Source of the DNA: Streptomyces sp. CC228A | Lineage (GTDB): Bacteria > Actinomycetota > Actinomycetes > Streptomycetales > Streptomycetaceae | Assembly (NCBI RefSeq): GCF_021390935.1 | Contig: NZ_JAJPUI010000015.1 | Span: 17,348 to 81,347 of the forward strand | DNA: 64,000 nt | Reading direction: 5' to 3' | Part shown: one piece after another, positions 62,231 to 64,000 of the stretch | Layout of the letters: each line of letters starts with the position of its first letter | Numbering within the stretch: position 1 is the first letter of the stretch | Notes under the pieces: model-generated | Database searches by the model: none | The model's input: the letters and a program-made list of their open reading frames with translations, nothing else | Told to the model about the DNA's origin: nothing | Translations under genes and position numbers: made by a program

Positions 62231-63430
62231 TCAGGTGCCGGCGCCGGTCCGGATGTCGCGGGATTCCCTCCGGGGGCCGTGCCAGTCCAGGCACAGGACG
62301 GTGGCGTCGTCCTGGAGGTGGCCGCGGCCGGCGTCGGTGACCGCGGCGGTGAGGGCGCGCACGACCTCCCGTGGATGCTCGCCGGCGGTGTCGCGGATGA
62401 GGCCGGGCAAATCGACCGACTGCGCTCGGCATTCCTGCATGCCGTCGGTGTAGAGGACCAGCCGGTCGCCGGGACGCAGGTCGAAGTCCTGGACCTGGTA
62501 GGCCCCTTGCTCGGTGACCCCGAAGGGCAGATCGACGCCGACGTGGACCTCCTGGACCCGGCGGTGGCGCAGCCGCAGCGGCCACGGATGGCCTGCGTTG
62601 ACGAGCTGCGCCCCGCTGCCGTCGAGAGCGACGCGCAGCAACTGGCCGGTGGCGAACGCGCGGCGGCCGTGGTCGAGCAGGGCCTGGTGCGTGCGGCGGG
62701 CCTGCTCGGCCAGGTCCGCGCCGGCGCGTCGGGCGCCCCGCGAGGCGTTGACCGCCAGGGTCGCCATGAGGGCGGCTTCGACGTCGTGGCCCATGGCGTC
62801 GGTGACGGACAGGTGCAGGGTGTCGCGGTCGAGGGAGTAGTCGTACGTGTCACCGGCGATGCTGGCAGCGGGCACCAGGGCGCAGGCGAGGGCGAACTCG
62901 GCTGCCTCGCAGCAGGCGGCCGAGGGAAGGAGCCGGCGCTGGATCTCGGCTGCCAGGCTGACTTCGGTGGTCCGCTGGCCGCAGTGGTAGAGGTCGGTGA
63001 AGCGGCGGTCGGTGACGATCAGGTACGCCAGCGCGTGCGCGGCCTCCTCCAGCGGCTTGAGTACGTCCTGAGCGGTGTGGGGAAGGAAGAGTTCCAGAAT
63101 GCCGATGGGGTCGCCCCGGTTGGTGACCGGTGCGAGCACCCGCTCGCCCTGCTCGCCGCCGGACTCCCGCACCGGTTTCTGCGAGCGCAGGACCTCGTCG
63201 TAGACGCTGCCCGGCAGGTCGACCTGCTCTGCGGTGCGGCCCCTTCCTCCGTCCGCCTCCTCGCTGATCCGTACGAGTTTCTCCCCGACGATGTCGACGA
63301 GGAGGAACGACACGTACCGCGCGCCGAACCCGTCGCGCAGGTTGCGTGCCACCACGTCGAGAGACGCGACCGGTGCGGCCTTCTCCGCCGCAGCCAGCAC
63401 CTCGGCCAGTCCCAATCGCTCGCCCGCCAC
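62231..63430 (-). CDS. GAF domain PP2C-type (SpoIIE) protein phosphatase
   Basis: 399 residues. N-terminal GAF-like sensor (about 15-155: FGARYVSFLLVDIVGEKLVR, VLAPVTNRGDPIGILELFLP), a linker (TEVSLAAEIQRRLLPSAACC, the usual entry to RsbU domains), then the SpoIIE catalytic domain: SIAGDTYDYSLDRDTLHLSV, TDAMGHDVEAALMATLAVNA, GDRLVLYTDGMQE and QDDATVLCLDW, giving the metal-binding aspartates. Such proteins dephosphorylate anti-anti-sigma factors in stress signalling. Convergent with the small membrane gene. Confidence 0.9.
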   Translation of the reverse strand: MAGERLGLAEVLAAAEKAAPVASLDVVARNLRDGFGARYVSFLLVDIVGEKLVRISEEADGGRGRTAEQVDLPGSVYDEVLRSQKPVRESGGEQGERVLAPVTNRGDPIGILELFLPHTAQDVLKPLEEAAHALAYLIVTDRRFTDLYHCGQRTTEVSLAAEIQRRLLPSAACCEAAEFALACALVPAASIAGDTYDYSLDRDTLHLSVTDAMGHDVEAALMATLAVNASRGARRAGADLAEQARRTHQALLDHGRRAFATGQLLRVALDGSGAQLVNAGHPWPLRLRHRRVQEVHVGVDLPFGVTEQGAYQVQDFDLRPGDRLVLYTDGMQECRAQSVDLPGLIRDTAGEHPREVVRALTAAVTDAGRGHLQDDATVLCLDWHGPRRESRDIRTGAGT

Positions 63431-63540
63431 ATCCGCCTCCCTCGGTTACGGCCATCACCTTCCCGGCGACGGCACGGGAATCACAGTGCCGCTTCGTCAG
63501 GTGTGGGCCGGGTGGGTGACCGCGCCGCCCCGCGGGGTGG

Positions 63541-63963
63541 ATGGTCCGCGGCTGTGTCCACCGGGGGGCGGCCACCCACGCCTTCCAGTACGGCTACGCG
63601 TACCAGATGATCTGCGAGTTCCACGGTCGCTGGCTGTTCAACAACGACTTCTCGCCGTTCCGCTCCGGGTGGCTGGAGCGCGTCGACGAGGGCCTGCGGG
63701 AGGCGAGCGTCACGGCGGTGGCCGTCACCGACTTCATGTACGGCTCGGTGCCCGAGCCGCTGCCGCGTCCCGACTTCCTCCCGGCGTACGGCGAGTGGAC
63801 CCCCGACCAGTGCGCCGAGGGCCTCGCCCAGTGGGAGGCCGCCGCACCGGAGAAGCGCGGCGGCCTCGACCCCGAGGTGCTGGCCGCGGTGGAGTCCTGC
63901 GTGGACTGGATGCGCCAGGCCCGCGCCCGCGAGGGCTACGGCGTCGTGGCCTTCGGCCACTGA
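63541..63963 (+). CDS. Hypothetical protein, possibly N-terminally truncated
   Basis: 140 residues: FQYGYAYQMICEFHGRWLFN, NDFSPFRSGWLERVDEGLRE, PDFLPAYGEWTPDQCAEGLA. The first dozen residues (VRGCVHRGAATHA) look unlike the rest, so the ATG used may not be the native start. Soluble alpha/beta protein related to uncharacterised Streptomyces proteins; function unknown. Confidence 0.65.
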   Translation: MVRGCVHRGAATHAFQYGYAYQMICEFHGRWLFNNDFSPFRSGWLERVDEGLREASVTAVAVTDFMYGSVPEPLPRPDFLPAYGEWTPDQCAEGLAQWEAAAPEKRGGLDPEVLAAVESCVDWMRQARAREGYGVVAFGH

Positions 63964-64000
63964 CCCGGGGATCCGGGGCCGCGCCGCACCGCTGCCGCCC

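Overview
The window is very GC-rich with strong third-position G/C bias. It carries a gamma-butyrolactone (A-factor type) signalling locus, plasmid-type genes (a MobF relaxase, a DUF2637 protein) and many actinobacterial insertion sequences. All of this points to a Streptomyces or close relative, most likely a variable chromosomal arm or a large plasmid. No rRNA, tRNA or CRISPR array was seen.

Layout. (1) 1-5.1 kb: a secreted peptidoglycan-binding protein, an XRE regulator, an IS630 element abutting an IS3 element, and a transposase relic. (2) 4.8-7.9 kb: a minus-strand operon of two paired SMR exporters, a nucleoside deaminase and a DsbA-like protein, divergent from a MarR regulator. (3) 8.1-13.6 kb: a compact plus-strand cluster of seven tightly spaced genes (stand-alone adenylation enzyme, carrier protein, EctC-like cyclase, acyl-CoA dehydrogenase, transglutaminase-like protein, Asp/Glu racemase-like protein, small protein), ended by a strong hairpin. 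(4) 13.6-18.4 kb: an IS701-like protein with a decayed catalytic triad, two TetR/ArpA-type receptors, a reductase with a frameshift, and AfsA. Two near-identical 17-bp sites lie in front of the IS701-like gene and between the divergent receptor and afsA genes. Regions 3 and 4 read as one signal-controlled, uncharacterised biosynthetic island.

(5) 18.4-30.7 kb: an insertion-sequence graveyard. It holds an MFS remnant, an IS5 transposase, a MobF relaxase, an ISL3 element lacking a visible right end, and two identical 1672-bp IS5-type copies in inverted orientation. Their flanks show that one copy interrupted a DUF2399 (Wadjet type II JetD-like) gene and that the segment between the copies later inverted. 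(6) 30.7-37.2 kb: a 2074-residue secreted RHS/YD-repeat protein with a variable C-terminal tip, followed two bases later by a 57-residue membrane protein that may be its immunity partner. (7) 37.2-42.8 kb: a nested block of IS630, IS1182, IS982 and IS1182 built on CTAG sites. (8) 42.8-52.2 kb: decayed integrative or plasmid genes (HTH protein, DUF2637, DciA, a split relaxase, IS110) around an AraC regulator and an O-methyltransferase. (9) 52.2-64 kb: calmer sequence with an SGNH hydrolase, PadR with SnoaL-like protein, cyclophilin, a small secreted protein, an ion-channel-like membrane protein, a ctaD copy with two compensating frameshifts, and a GAF-SpoIIE phosphatase.

Several genes outside the IS elements carry one- or two-base indels (16-kb reductase, DciA, FAD oxidoreductase, ctaD). 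Some could be sequencing errors in GC runs, so pseudogene calls based on one indel are provisional.
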